18,762 nt of DNA from an uncultured Clostridia bacterium (GTDB lineage Bacteria; Bacillota; Clostridia; Oscillospirales; Ruminococcaceae), in NCBI GenBank assembly GCA_947625455.1, contig CANQOJ010000021.1, forward strand, positions 1 through 18,762, given 5' to 3'. A model generated the notes under the pieces. The model had not been told where the DNA came from and did not search any database. It worked only from the letters and a program-made list of their open reading frames with translations. Below are positions 1-7,197 of this stretch, piece by piece. Both the position numbers and the translations under genes were made by a program. The stretch's first letter is position 1. The number at the start of each line of letters is the position of its first letter.

Positions 1-145
1 GAAAGCCTCAGATGCACGCATTATGCGCTTGCGCGCAAAACGCTGAAACGGTGCTACGGCTAGGCTTTGTGCCTGCCCGCATTATCCGCCTGCGGCGGAA
101 AACGCTGTGCCGTTGACGACGCAGATGAGGCTTTATCGACAGCCT
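1..145 (+). repeat. MITE-like element copy 1, left end cut by window
   Basis: This stretch matches 8823-8978 almost base for base and matches the reverse complement of 10776-10905. It contains the shared blocks GATGCACGCATTATGCGC, GGCTAGGCTTTGTGCCTGC and GCAGATG(A/G)GGCTTTAT. The right terminal inverted repeat (about 136-145) is slightly decayed, reading GACAGCCTG where the other copies read TACAGTCTG. The left terminus lies outside the window. It contains no coding sequence and sits just upstream of spoIIR. Confidence 0.8.
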
Positions 146-276
146 GTAATACTCAACTTATTTTATTATAACTCATTGAGCAAATTTTTTCAAGGCTTTT
201 TTGTAAAAAGTGTTTAAAATTTAGGAAAATGTCAAAAATATTTGTGAGAAATTTCATCTGGGGGTTAGTTGACATC

Positions 277-879
277 ATGAAAACGAAAAACATTTTAACC
301 GCATTGTTGCTTTTTATGGGCGCGCTGTTATGCACTGCTTTAGGGTTGTTCATAACGTTCAGTCAAAACTGCGAGGACGTATGCAACGAAGTTTTAAGGC
401 TTCACATTCCCGCAAATTCAAATTCCGCCCAGGACCAGACGGTAAAACTTGAACTAAGGGATTACTTGCTGAACGAATTTGGAAGCGAGTTCAGCGAATG
501 CGCTGACCTTAACTCGGCTGAAGAATTAGCCGAAGAAAAGCTGTCGGAAATTGAACATAAATGCACGGAATTTTTGTCGCAGAGGGGATTTGATTACGGC
601 GCGAAAGCGGAGGTTGTTTCAATGTACTTCACGACCCGCGAATACGACAGGCTTATTCTCCCCGCGGGAAAATACAAGGCAATACGAGTGACTCTTGGCA
701 AAGGCGAGGGTGAAAACTGGTGGTGCGTGATTTTCCCGCAATTATGCCTGCCCGCAGTAAGCGAAAAACCTCAACAGCAGGACAGCGCGTCAGATGAAGT
801 CCTTGAAACATTCGGCAAACCGCAGAGGGTAACGGTGAAATTTGCGCTGTATGAGCTTCTGTGCAAGTTTTTCAGTTAA
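277..879 (+). CDS. spoIIR: Stage II sporulation protein R (SpoIIR)
   Basis: SpoIIR is made in the forespore and secreted across the septum. There it activates the protease SpoIIGA, which processes pro-sigma-E in the mother cell. The 200-residue product has an N-terminal membrane/secretion segment (about residues 5-27). The family signature LRLHIPANSNSAQDQ follows, then an acidic helical stretch. The conserved C-terminal block contains YDRLILPAGKYKAIRV and ENWWCVIFPQLCLP, typical of the family. The length is close to the usual size of about 220 residues. I chose ATG 277 because it places the hydrophobic segment near the N-terminus. The in-frame ATG at 229 would add 16 residues. Neither start has an ideal ribosome binding site (GGGGG at 260-264 lies 12 nt before 277). 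I could not identify a convincing sigma-F promoter. The family call is secure and the start less so. Confidence 0.93.
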   Translation: MKTKNILTALLLFMGALLCTALGLFITFSQNCEDVCNEVLRLHIPANSNSAQDQTVKLELRDYLLNEFGSEFSECADLNSAEELAEEKLSEIEHKCTEFLSQRGFDYGAKAEVVSMYFTTREYDRLILPAGKYKAIRVTLGKGEGENWWCVIFPQLCLPAVSEKPQQQDSASDEVLETFGKPQRVTVKFALYELLCKFFS

Positions 880-997
880 AAGGATGGTACGGGCGCTCAG
901 TATACAATGGACAGTGGACAGTAGTCAGTAAAGGTATCCGCGCATTATACGCTTCGCGGATAATGCGCGGATAATATTAGATTGTGTTCATATTAAA

Positions 998-1028
998 AGA
1001 GCGTAATCCCTTGATAGGCATACGCTCT
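998..1028. terminator. Terminator-like hairpin in element A (left)
   Basis: AGAGCGTA (998-1005) pairs with TACGCTCT (1021-1028) across a 15-nt loop. It lies 119 nt after the spoIIR stop. It belongs to a recurring AGAGCGTA...TACGCTCT motif in these elements. There is no good T-run, so the terminator role is inferred. Confidence 0.45.
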
Positions 1029-1039
1029 CTGACAGCGAA

Positions 1040-1229
1040 GCGCCCGCTCCTAGGCGGCGAAACTAAGGCTAAAGCCTTAAGTCTGTTTCTTCCAAAGGCT
1101 AATTACGAAAGTTCTTCGAGACAAGAGCTTCATAATATAAACAAAGTTTTTCTCCTTTAGAAGCTCCCAGCCTTTGGAAGAAACAGACTCACTGCGTAAG
1201 CAGTGGTTTCGCCGCCTCGGAGCGGGCGC
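1040..1229. other. Branched palindrome able to form a four-way junction
   Basis: An outer stem pairs 1040-1063 with 1206-1229 (23 of 24 positions complementary). Three helices branch inside it. The first is a hairpin at 1065-1078 (AAGGCT, AA, AGCCTT). The second is a perfect 21-bp stem pairing 1080-1100 with 1169-1189. The third is a hairpin at 1190-1205 (CACTGC, GTAA, GCAGTG). Within the loop of the 21-bp stem, GAGCTTC (1125-1131) can pair with GAAGCTC (1160-1166). The pairing is read directly from the sequence. Whether it acts as RNA or as a DNA cruciform is unknown. I recognise no Rfam family and see no open reading frame worth calling. Confidence 0.65.
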
Positions 1230-1243
1230 GGTTCGGGAGCAAA

Positions 1244-1274
1244 AGAGCGTAAACCCTCAATAGGTTTACGCTCT
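1244..1274. terminator. Terminator-like hairpin in element A (right)
   Basis: AGAGCGTAAACC (from 1244) pairs with GGTTTACGCTCT (1263-1274), giving a 12-bp stem. It lies downstream of the minus-strand diguanylate cyclase gene. The surrounding bases are A/T-rich but lack a strong U-tract. Near-identical hairpins occur at 6933-6961 and 11669-11699. Confidence 0.5.
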
Positions 1275-1338
1275 GATAATCCCAAAACAATCTAATATTA
1301 TCTGCGAAGCAGATACCATAACTGACTACTGTACACTG

Positions 1339-3264
1339 TCAGATAAATGCGTAGTTGGATTTACCGCTCTTCTTAACCGAGTACATCGCATCGTCCGCTT
1401 TACCGATAAGGTACTCAACACGGGTGTTGTAATCGTCCTTGATAAGCGCGATACCAATAGATACGCTGACGGCAAGGTGGTCGTCGGATTCCTGCGAGTC
1501 AAAGCCGTTGCTGAGTTTGGATATTATCCTCTCCGCAACAGTCGCGGGGTTGTTGGATTCGGCATTTCTTACCATGACTATAAATTCGTCTCCGCCGTAT
1601 CTTCCCGCAAAGCCTATGTTTTCAACTTCCGACTTTATCGTCTTTGCCACAAACTTAAGTACTTCATCACCCACAGCATGGCTGTAGTTGTCGTTAAAGT
1701 GCTTGAAGTCATCCACGTCTACAAACAAAACCGCCATTTCCGACTTTCTGACTTCCGAAAGCGAAATCTCGTTGTTTATCTGGTTTTCAATGGTTTCACG
1801 ATTGTACAGCTCCGTAAGCGCGTCATAGCTTGCCTTTTCGGTAAGCTGCTGCTCGGACTTCTTTGCACGGTCAATATCAACCATAACGCCGACAACTTTA
1901 ACGGGCTTGCCGTCCTTGTCTTTCAGCGCTTCTGTACGAATAAGCACCCAGATGAAGTCGCCGTAGATGTTCTTTATGCGGTATTCATTTCCCGCAAATC
2001 CTATGCCTTTTTCAAGCTGGTCTAAGTCTTTTCTGTATCTCTCCGCATCGTCGGGGTGCAGTTTTGCTTTAAGCAGGAAGCTGTCGCCGAAATGGTCAGA
2101 TGACGCGCGGTAGCTGAACTTTTTGTTAAAGTTGTTGGAGAATACAACTTCGTTGGTCTTGAAATTCCACTCGAAAATGATGTTGTCGGACATCTCGCTG
2201 ATGTTTTTGTATCTGTCCTCGCTGACAACGATTTCGTCAATGACGTTGTTGAACGCTCTCGAAAGCTGACCATATTCATTGTTCGCGACATTTCCTATAC
2301 GCGCTTCATGGTCGCCGTTGCGGATATATTCAAGCGTTTCTTCAATCTTCTTAAGCGGTCTTGTAACAGCGTTTGAAACAATTATCGCCGCAACCACCGC
2401 CAAAATAGCAACAATCACGCTTGCAACAATAAGCATTGTAAGAGAGTTGTTTGCAACTCTGTTTGTAGGACAGCGCACAAGCGCCGTAAGTCCGCTCTTT
2501 CCGCCGACATTCATAAGCGCAGCCGTATAATTCGTGCCGTCTTTTGCGGTATATTCAACAATATCCGAAACCATTCCGTCCGTCAGACTGTTTACCGCCG
2601 CCCATACGTCAGCTGAAACTTCGTTCTGAAGTTCCTTGTTAAAGCCGTTTCCTGCGCTCCAGCTTCCCTGGCTGTCAATGATAAGCACGCTTCCCTGATT
2701 GTCAAGGAACTTTGAGTTGTTTGTAACTCTTGATATAATGGAGTTTGAACCCGTGATGTTGTAAGAAAGAACGAGCATACAGTCGTTGACAACTTTCTTT
2801 ATGAACATTGTCGAGTTCTGCTGGGAATCGCCCGAAATTGCGTCAAATACGAGCATATTGTCCGCAGTCGTTTTATATCCCTCAAAGCTTGAGAACTGTT
2901 CTCCCGAATTTGTTCCCGCAATAATCTTTCCGTTCTTGTTTATAAGACGCGCGGCAACAACCATCGGGTTTTCCTCAACGAACTTATCCAAAAAATCGTC
3001 CGCCTGCGCGTTGCCGTCACTGCTTTGCCCCGCAGCGGCAAGGCGCACGCTTTCAATGTTTCCCGCAACTTCAAGGTTGTTTCTGGCGTTGTTCAGTATG
3101 ATACTGAGCGACGACGCCTCGTTTTCAGCCTCTTCTATAATTTGTGCGCGGAATGACGACTGCCCCGACTTGTTTATAAACGAAGCATTCAGCGCGGCAT
3201 AAACCACCATAGGAATGATAGCAAAGAGTATTGCGGCTATCATTATCACGGCTTTAACTTTCAT
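1339..3264 (-). CDS. Membrane-bound sensor diguanylate cyclase (HAMP-PAS-GGDEF)
   Basis: This 641-residue protein probably makes cyclic-di-GMP from two GTP in response to an external or membrane signal. TM1 is at about residues 6-25 and is followed by an extracytoplasmic sensor region (26-273) that I cannot assign with certainty; a Cache-type fold is likely. TM2 is at 275-297, a HAMP linker at 298-350 and a PAS domain at 355-467 (HPDD and an R-x-E-x-x-KD-x-x-GK-type end). The GGDEF domain runs from about 475 to 641 with intact RYGGDEF (GGDEF at 557-561), so it should be catalytic. The inhibitory I-site RxxD normally found five residues before GGDEF is absent (ENIG at that place). A GGGGAG ribosome site precedes ATG 3264. 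The TGA stop lies at the edge of repeat element A. The gene is divergent from the SQDEIE-repeat protein. No EAL domain is present. Confidence 0.92.
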   Translation of the reverse strand: MKVKAVIMIAAILFAIIPMVVYAALNASFINKSGQSSFRAQIIEEAENEASSLSIILNNARNNLEVAGNIESVRLAAAGQSSDGNAQADDFLDKFVEENPMVVAARLINKNGKIIAGTNSGEQFSSFEGYKTTADNMLVFDAISGDSQQNSTMFIKKVVNDCMLVLSYNITGSNSIISRVTNNSKFLDNQGSVLIIDSQGSWSAGNGFNKELQNEVSADVWAAVNSLTDGMVSDIVEYTAKDGTNYTAALMNVGGKSGLTALVRCPTNRVANNSLTMLIVASVIVAILAVVAAIIVSNAVTRPLKKIEETLEYIRNGDHEARIGNVANNEYGQLSRAFNNVIDEIVVSEDRYKNISEMSDNIIFEWNFKTNEVVFSNNFNKKFSYRASSDHFGDSFLLKAKLHPDDAERYRKDLDQLEKGIGFAGNEYRIKNIYGDFIWVLIRTEALKDKDGKPVKVVGVMVDIDRAKKSEQQLTEKASYDALTELYNRETIENQINNEISLSEVRKSEMAVLFVDVDDFKHFNDNYSHAVGDEVLKFVAKTIKSEVENIGFAGRYGGDEFIVMVRNAESNNPATVAERIISKLSNGFDSQESDDHLAVSVSIGIALIKDDYNTRVEYLIGKADDAMYSVKKSGKSNYAFI

Positions 3265-3333
3265 ATAAATTCTCCCCGTTTCCTAACTAATATTTTCATG
3301 TGCCTATAAGCACAATTATAAAGGCTTACAGTT

Positions 3334-3362
3334 ATTATAACATAAAAAATTCATTCTGTAAA
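3334..3362 (-). promoter_or_regulatory. Sigma-A promoter of the diguanylate cyclase gene
   Basis: On the minus strand, TTTACA (complement of 3357-3362), a 17-nt spacer and TATAAT (complement of 3334-3339) form a near-consensus promoter about 70 nt upstream of the cyclase ATG. Confidence 0.65.
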
Positions 3363-3474
3363 CAGCTATCTAAAAATCTTAAGGCGCTTTTTGAAATTTT
3401 TATGTATTTTCAACAAATTATTAAATTTATTTTGTGAAGATTACAAAATCAAACCTTGTTTGCAATATTTTGTA

Positions 3475-3503
3475 TTGATAAAATTGAAAATTTGTGTTAA
3501 AAT
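3475..3503 (+). promoter_or_regulatory. Sigma-A promoter of the SQDEIE-repeat gene
   Basis: TTGATA (3475-3480), a 17-nt spacer and TAAAAT (3498-3503) lie 36 nt upstream of ATG 3540. The leader would be about 30 nt and contains GGAGGA at 3528-3533. No sigma-D (flagellar) promoter motif is evident here. Confidence 0.65.
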
Positions 3504-3539
3504 GATATGTGGAGAAATGTCTGTTTCGGAGGAATATAT

Positions 3540-4643
3540 ATGGGAAACGTTTTGAAAAGCAGTCGATACAGAATGATAAGCAACCGTTCTTTTGAACTGC
3601 CCTTGCCCTTAAAATACGAGTTATACCGCGAGGACGAACCTGTCGCGGAATACGAAATATCGGCGGACGAAAACGTAAGCTGTCGGATAATCACGAGATT
3701 TAAAGAGGAAATGCTTACCCCCGTGCACAGGTCGATAGGAATTGCCGACATATACTACTTTCTGTCAACAAGAGTGTTTCAGGACAACACGCCTTTTACA
3801 TACAGCGAACTTGCGCTTCTCGGTCTTGAAAAGTACAGCGTATATGACATTCTGCGCAAAACCAGAGGCATTACGCCGTTTGACAGATACTGGCTGAAGT
3901 TCAGCGGTGACAGCTGCGGAGGATATGACGAGGCGCTTAAGACATTCAACGAGCTTATGACGCCGAAAAACGGCGTTATGCCTATGATGTATATGCCGTA
4001 TATGCCTATGCCGAACGCAAATGTCGTTCAGAATACCGCGCCTGCACCCGTTCAGCAAGCGCCCGCGCCTGTTCAGCAGACGGCAACGTCCGCGCCCGTT
4101 ATGGAAGAACCCGAACCGCAGGAATCTTCGGGCGGCATGATGTCGCAGGACGAGATTGAAAAGCTTCTCGCCGCGGCAACTGCGCAGGATACCGTTTCCG
4201 AACCCGAACCGTCCGAATTTTCGGGAGGGGGAACGTTGTCGCAGGACGAAATCGAGAGAATGCTTGCGCAGGCTAACTCAACTCCCGAACCCGAAACGCC
4301 AAGTTCTTCGGGCGGTATGATGTCGCAAGATGAAATCGAAAAGATGATTGCGCAGGCTAACTCGGCAACAGCCGAAACAGCACCGCAAGCCGAAACAACG
4401 CCAACTGCCGAAACATCAGCTTCGGGCGGGAAGATGTCGCAAGATGAAATCGAAAAGATGATTGCGGCGGCTAATGCGGCAACTCCCGAACCTGTGCCGC
4501 AAGCCGAACCCGCGCCAACTGCCGAAACGTCAGCTTCGGGCGGTATGATGTCGCAAGATGAAATCGAAAAGATGATTGCGGCGGCTAACTCGGCAAATGC
4601 TGAAACAGCACCGCAAGCCGAAACAACGCCTCTCGTCCTGTGA
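3540..4643 (+). CDS. SQDEIE-peptide repeat protein, N-terminal part (interrupted gene)
   Basis: The N-terminal region (about residues 1-150) is a compact mixed alpha/beta sequence ending in ILRKTRGITPFDRYWLKF; I do not recognise its family. A Met/Pro-rich linker (MPMMYMPYMPMP) and a Gln/Ala/Pro-rich linker follow. After these come repeats of (M/L)SQDEIE(K/R)(M/L)(L/I)A joined by Ala/Pro/Glu-rich spacers. The motif closely resembles the N-terminal peptide of FliM and FliY (LSQ-x-EIDALL), which in those proteins binds phosphorylated CheY. Copies at 4140, 4236, 4320, 4434 and 4548 are in this reading frame. ATG 3540 is chosen over 3507 because GGAGGA lies 6 nt before it. The frame ends at TGA 4641-4643, created by a 1-nt loss in repeat 6. 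The same frame resumes downstream, so the gene was recently, or in truth still is, continuous to 5291. Confidence 0.75.
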   Translation: MGNVLKSSRYRMISNRSFELPLPLKYELYREDEPVAEYEISADENVSCRIITRFKEEMLTPVHRSIGIADIYYFLSTRVFQDNTPFTYSELALLGLEKYSVYDILRKTRGITPFDRYWLKFSGDSCGGYDEALKTFNELMTPKNGVMPMMYMPYMPMPNANVVQNTAPAPVQQAPAPVQQTATSAPVMEEPEPQESSGGMMSQDEIEKLLAAATAQDTVSEPEPSEFSGGGTLSQDEIERMLAQANSTPEPETPSSSGGMMSQDEIEKMIAQANSATAETAPQAETTPTAETSASGGKMSQDEIEKMIAAANAATPEPVPQAEPAPTAETSASGGMMSQDEIEKMIAAANSANAETAPQAETTPLVL

Positions 4644-5264
4644 CAGCTTCGGGCGGGAAGATGTCACAGGACGAGATTGAAAAGAATGCTTGCGGCGGCT
4701 AATGTGGCGAATGCTGAAACAGCACCGCAAGCCGAACCAACGCCAACTCCCGAAACGTCAGCTTCGGGCGGGAAGATGTCACAGGACGAGATTGAAAAGA
4801 TGATTGCGGCGGCTAATTCGGCAACAGCTGAAACAGCACCGCAAGCCGAACCAACGCCACAAGCCGAAACGTCAGCTTCGGGCGGGAAGATGTCGCAAGA
4901 TGAAATCGAAAAGATGATTGCGGCGGCAAATTCGGCAACTCCCGAACCTGTGCCGCAAGCCGAACCCGCGCCAACTGCCGAAACGTCAGCTTCGGGCGGT
5001 AAAATGTCGCAAGATGAGATTGAAAAGATGATTGCGGCGGCAAACTCGGCAAATGCTGAACCCGCACCGCAAGCCGAACCCGCGCCAACTGCCGAAACGT
5101 CAGCTTCGGGCGGGAAGATGTCACAAGATGAAATCGAAAAGATGATTGCGGCGGCAAATTCGGCAACTCCCGAACCAGTGCCGCAAGCCGAACCCGCGCC
5201 ACAAGCTGAAACAGCGACTTCGGGCGGTAAAATGTCGCAGGAAGAAATTGAGGCGCTTTTAAAC
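4140..5264 (+). repeat. Tandem coding repeats, 114-bp (38-residue) period
   Basis: Eleven copies of the SQDEIE block begin at 4140, 4236, 4320, 4434, 4548, 4661, 4776, 4890, 5004, 5118 and 5232. The first two intervals are 96 and 84 bp. The rest are 114 bp, apart from 113 then 115 around copy 6. Near-identity between units suggests recent expansion or homogenisation. Confidence 0.93.
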
Positions 5265-5291
5265 GGAATGGCTGACGACGCTAAGAAATAA
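4677..5291 (+). CDS. SQDEIE-peptide repeat protein, C-terminal part (same frame as 3540-4643)
   Basis: This is the continuation of the repeat protein after the short out-of-frame segment. It carries five further copies of the SQDEIEKMIAAAN-type motif in 38-residue units. The last unit ends MSQEEIEALLNGMADDAKK, the copy closest to the canonical FliM/FliY peptide. If translated separately it would have to start at TTG 4677, which has no proper ribosome site (GACGAGA only). I therefore read it as the 3' part of the upstream gene. A second 1-nt change (an extra A at about 4683-4686) restores the frame lost in repeat 6. It is either a genuine double frameshift or two sequence errors. The function is unknown; flagellar-switch or CheY binding is inferred from the peptide. 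Confidence 0.7.
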   Translation: MKRMLAAANVANAETAPQAEPTPTPETSASGGKMSQDEIEKMIAAANSATAETAPQAEPTPQAETSASGGKMSQDEIEKMIAAANSATPEPVPQAEPAPTAETSASGGKMSQDEIEKMIAAANSANAEPAPQAEPAPTAETSASGGKMSQDEIEKMIAAANSATPEPVPQAEPAPQAETATSGGKMSQEEIEALLNGMADDAKK

Positions 5292-5340
5292 TTTCACAAA
5301 ACGTTCACGCTCTTTTAACGCAATTTTTTCTAAAAACTTA

Positions 5341-5346
5341 TATAAT
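5341..5346 (+). promoter_or_regulatory. Possible -10 box of the relQ gene
   Basis: TATAAT lies 38 nt before the chosen relQ start, in an A/T-rich gap after the repeat-protein stop. I found no good -35 at 16-18 nt spacing, so this is weak. Confidence 0.35.
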
Positions 5347-5378
5347 GGTCTCATACACAGCGTGAGGAGGTTTTGACT

Positions 5379-6092
5379 TTGAAACTGAAGAACAGCAAGA
5401 AAAAGATTTTTTCACCCGAAACAGCGGACAGCGAACTTGCGCCCGTAAAGCAATTTCTGAACGAAAATCAACAGCAGGTTGTCCAGGAATTTTACTATGA
5501 ATTTGTGGAAATGGAGCATTTGTACGAGTCCGCAATAAGGGAAGTTAAGACAAAGCTGGAAATTCTTGACAGCGAATTTCGCACCAAATATTCCTATAAC
5601 CCTATTCACCATATTGAGGACAGGCTGAAATCCCCCGAAAGCATTTTCAAAAAAATGCAGAACAAAGGCGTTCAGTTCAGCTGTGACAGTATCCGCGAAA
5701 ACCTCAACGATATTGCGGGGGTAAGGGTTATTTGCAACTATATCGAGGACATATATCATGTTGCCGAGCTTCTGACGGCGCAGGATGATGTTGATTTGAT
5801 ACAAGTCAAGGACTATATCCGTTCTCCTAAACCTAACGGTTACAGAAGCCTGCATCTTGTCATCAAAACGCCTGTTTACTTATCCGACAAAAAGGAACTT
5901 GTAAATGTTGAGGTACAGATTAGAACAATTGCCATGGACTTCTGGGCAAGCCTTGAACATGAACTCAAATACAAGTCGAATGTCAAGGTGTCCAACGAAC
6001 TTGCGGAACAGCTGCGCGACTGTGCCGAGCAGATTTCGGATATTGATTCAAGAATGCAGGAGATATACAGGACATTGAAAGAGATAGACTGA
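5379..6092 (+). CDS. relQ: Small alarmone synthetase, RelQ/YjbM type (GTP pyrophosphokinase)
   Basis: This protein transfers pyrophosphate from ATP to GTP or GDP to give (p)ppGpp. It has 237 residues and a RelA/SpoT synthetase domain only, with no HD hydrolase, TGS or ACT domain, which defines the small synthetases. Visible motifs are NDIAGVRVICNYIEDIYHV (about 110-128), the G-loop-region KPNGYRSLHL (151-160), VEVQIRT (177-183) and MDFWASLEHELKYK (186-199). A C-terminal helical tail typical of the tetrameric RelQ subgroup follows. I chose TTG 5379 because GGAGG (5366-5370) then has an 8-nt spacer. TTG 5373 would leave only 2 nt. It is followed after 56 nt by the kinase-like gene and is probably co-transcribed with it. 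Confidence 0.93.
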   Translation: MKLKNSKKKIFSPETADSELAPVKQFLNENQQQVVQEFYYEFVEMEHLYESAIREVKTKLEILDSEFRTKYSYNPIHHIEDRLKSPESIFKKMQNKGVQFSCDSIRENLNDIAGVRVICNYIEDIYHVAELLTAQDDVDLIQVKDYIRSPKPNGYRSLHLVIKTPVYLSDKKELVNVEVQIRTIAMDFWASLEHELKYKSNVKVSNELAEQLRDCAEQISDIDSRMQEIYRTLKEID

Positions 6093-6148
6093 TTACGGGC
6101 TTAAAGTCCGAGTAAACAACAACTATAATGCAAGAAAGAGGTGTTTTT

Positions 6149-6748
6149 ATGGGCAAAAAAATCGTTACTATCACAAGGCAATACGCAAGCGGAGGACGTG
6201 AAATAGGCTACAAGCTTGCGGAGAAAATCGGCGCGGAGTTTTACGACAAGAAGCTCCTTGAAGAAGCGGCAAAAGCAAGCGGAATCCACCAAAGCCATTT
6301 TGAGGAAAACGACGAAAAGCGCACGGGAAGTTTCCTCTATCTCCTGTCAACGACCTACGGGCAGAGCGGAGTGCCGTTTGACGACACGCTTTTCTTCGCT
6401 CAGCTGAACGCAATCCAGAAAATTGCGTCGGAACAGTCGTGCGTTATTATCGGACGGTGCGCGGACTATGCGCTCAGGGATTTCGACAAGGTTGCGCATA
6501 TACTCATATCTGCGCCGTTTGAATGGCGTGTAAAACGCGCGGTTGAGGTGTACAAGATTGAAGAAAAGCACGCCAAGGACTATGTAAAGCGCATTGACAA
6601 ACAGCGCATAGCCTACTACAACTACTACACCGACAAGCGCTGGGGCAACCCGCAGAATTACCACCTCTGCATAGACAGTTCTGTTCTGGGCATTGAGGGA
6701 ACGGCGAACTTGCTGAAAGAGTTCCTTGACGGGTTCTATGCAAGCTAG
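6149..6748 (+). CDS. Cytidylate kinase-like family protein
   Basis: This 199-residue P-loop protein of the cytidylate-kinase-like family is common in Clostridia. A nucleotide-binding N-terminus (IVTITRQYASGGREIGYKLA, about 4-23) is followed by FYDKKLLEEAAK, the helical lid-region segment and ERRVKRA-like WRVKRAVE. A C-terminal YHLCIDSSVLGIEG segment is typical of this family. It is not the housekeeping Cmk, and its true substrate is unproven. ATG 6149 is preceded by AGAGG at 6137-6141. ATG 6128 in the same frame is less likely. Its last codons and TAG stop lie at the edge of a CTAG-rich repeat, so the original 3' end may have been altered. Confidence 0.85.
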   Translation: MGKKIVTITRQYASGGREIGYKLAEKIGAEFYDKKLLEEAAKASGIHQSHFEENDEKRTGSFLYLLSTTYGQSGVPFDDTLFFAQLNAIQKIASEQSCVIIGRCADYALRDFDKVAHILISAPFEWRVKRAVEVYKIEEKHAKDYVKRIDKQRIAYYNYYTDKRWGNPQNYHLCIDSSVLGIEGTANLLKEFLDGFYAS

Positions 6749-7015
6749 ATGCTAGAGTTTAAGAGGCTAGAGGCTAGACGCATTATCCTCCTTCGTCGGA
6801 AAACGCTGGTGCCGCTTCGCGGATAATATTTAGATTGTTTTAGGATTATAGAGCGTAAGCCCTATTAGAGGTTAGAGGTTAGAGATAAGAGGTTAGACTC
6901 CAAGGAAGTATTAGATTGTTTTGAATTTATTTGAGCGTAAACCTATTGATGGTTTACGCTCGTTTAGTTTAAAAGATAACTTTACTGATTACTGTCCACT
7001 GTCAGCTGTCAACTG
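6747..7015. repeat. Palindromic repeat element B with CTAGAGG heptads
   Basis: The left part holds heptad repeats (GCTAGAG..., 6750-6778) and the module CGCATTATCC...CGGAAAACGCTG, which is also found in the MITE-like elements. GCGGATAATATTTAGATTGTTTT follows, as in elements A, C and D. A second heptad run (TTAGAGGTTAGAGGTTAGAG) is at about 6865-6895. The right end (ACTGATTACTGTCCACTGTC..., about 6984-7015) matches the outer inverted repeat of elements A, C and D. The left outer repeat is missing or replaced by the heptads, so this copy is rearranged. Confidence 0.65.
6933..6961 (+). terminator. Terminator-like hairpin after the cytidylate-kinase-like gene
   Basis: GAGCGTAAACC (6933-6943) pairs perfectly with GGTTTACGCTC (6951-6961) across a 7-nt loop, followed by GTTTAGTTT. 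It is the best-formed terminator-like member of the AGAGCGTA hairpin set. Confidence 0.55.
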
Positions 7016-7197
7016 CCTATCACTTTCACCAACAAAAATATATTCCCAACTTGAGAAAAATCATCATTCCTCTCTCTCCGTCAATCTCTTTACTCCTCAA
7101 CGTAAAAACGAAAAATTTGCAAAACCGCAGGAAGAAGATGAGTGATTGATTGATGAGGATTTAATCTCTTAGTATTTAATATATTATAATAAGGTAT
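7016..7197. other. A/T-rich intergenic stretch, no gene seen
   Basis: This part of the 600-nt gap between 6748 and 7350 holds no open frame with a ribosome site or recognisable protein, and no clear hairpin. A short open frame at 6921-7145 is built partly from repeat B and is not credible as a gene. Confidence 0.5.

Larger units (their letters stand above)
898..1342. repeat. Palindromic repeat element A (long nested inverted repeat)
   Basis: The left end (CAGTATACAATGGACAGTGG..., 898 onward) and the right end (ACTGACTACTGTACACTGTCAG, to 1342) are inverted copies. Both carry the blocks GTAGTCAGT, GGTATC(C/T)GC and GATAATATTAGATTGT. Inside lie two terminator-like hairpins and a branched palindrome, listed separately. 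The same terminal blocks recur at 6747-7015, 11592-11772 and 13369-13582. The element fills the gap between the convergent spoIIR and diguanylate cyclase genes, and its right edge supplies the cyclase stop codon. Confidence 0.8.

Noticed and set aside
153..353. Minus-strand small frame opposite the spoIIR start
   Set aside because: It lies over the spoIIR leader and signal segment, is A/T-driven and has no convincing start site.
3540..5291. Calling the SQDEIE-repeat protein FliN/FliY
   Set aside because: It has the N-terminal peptide motif only. The CheC-like and SpoA (FliN) domains that define FliY/FliN are absent.
6921..7145. 74-codon plus-strand open frame in the gap after the kinase-like gene
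   Set aside because: It starts inside repeat element B, has no ribosome site and shows no recognisable protein features. The low-complexity composition matches the surrounding noncoding repeat.
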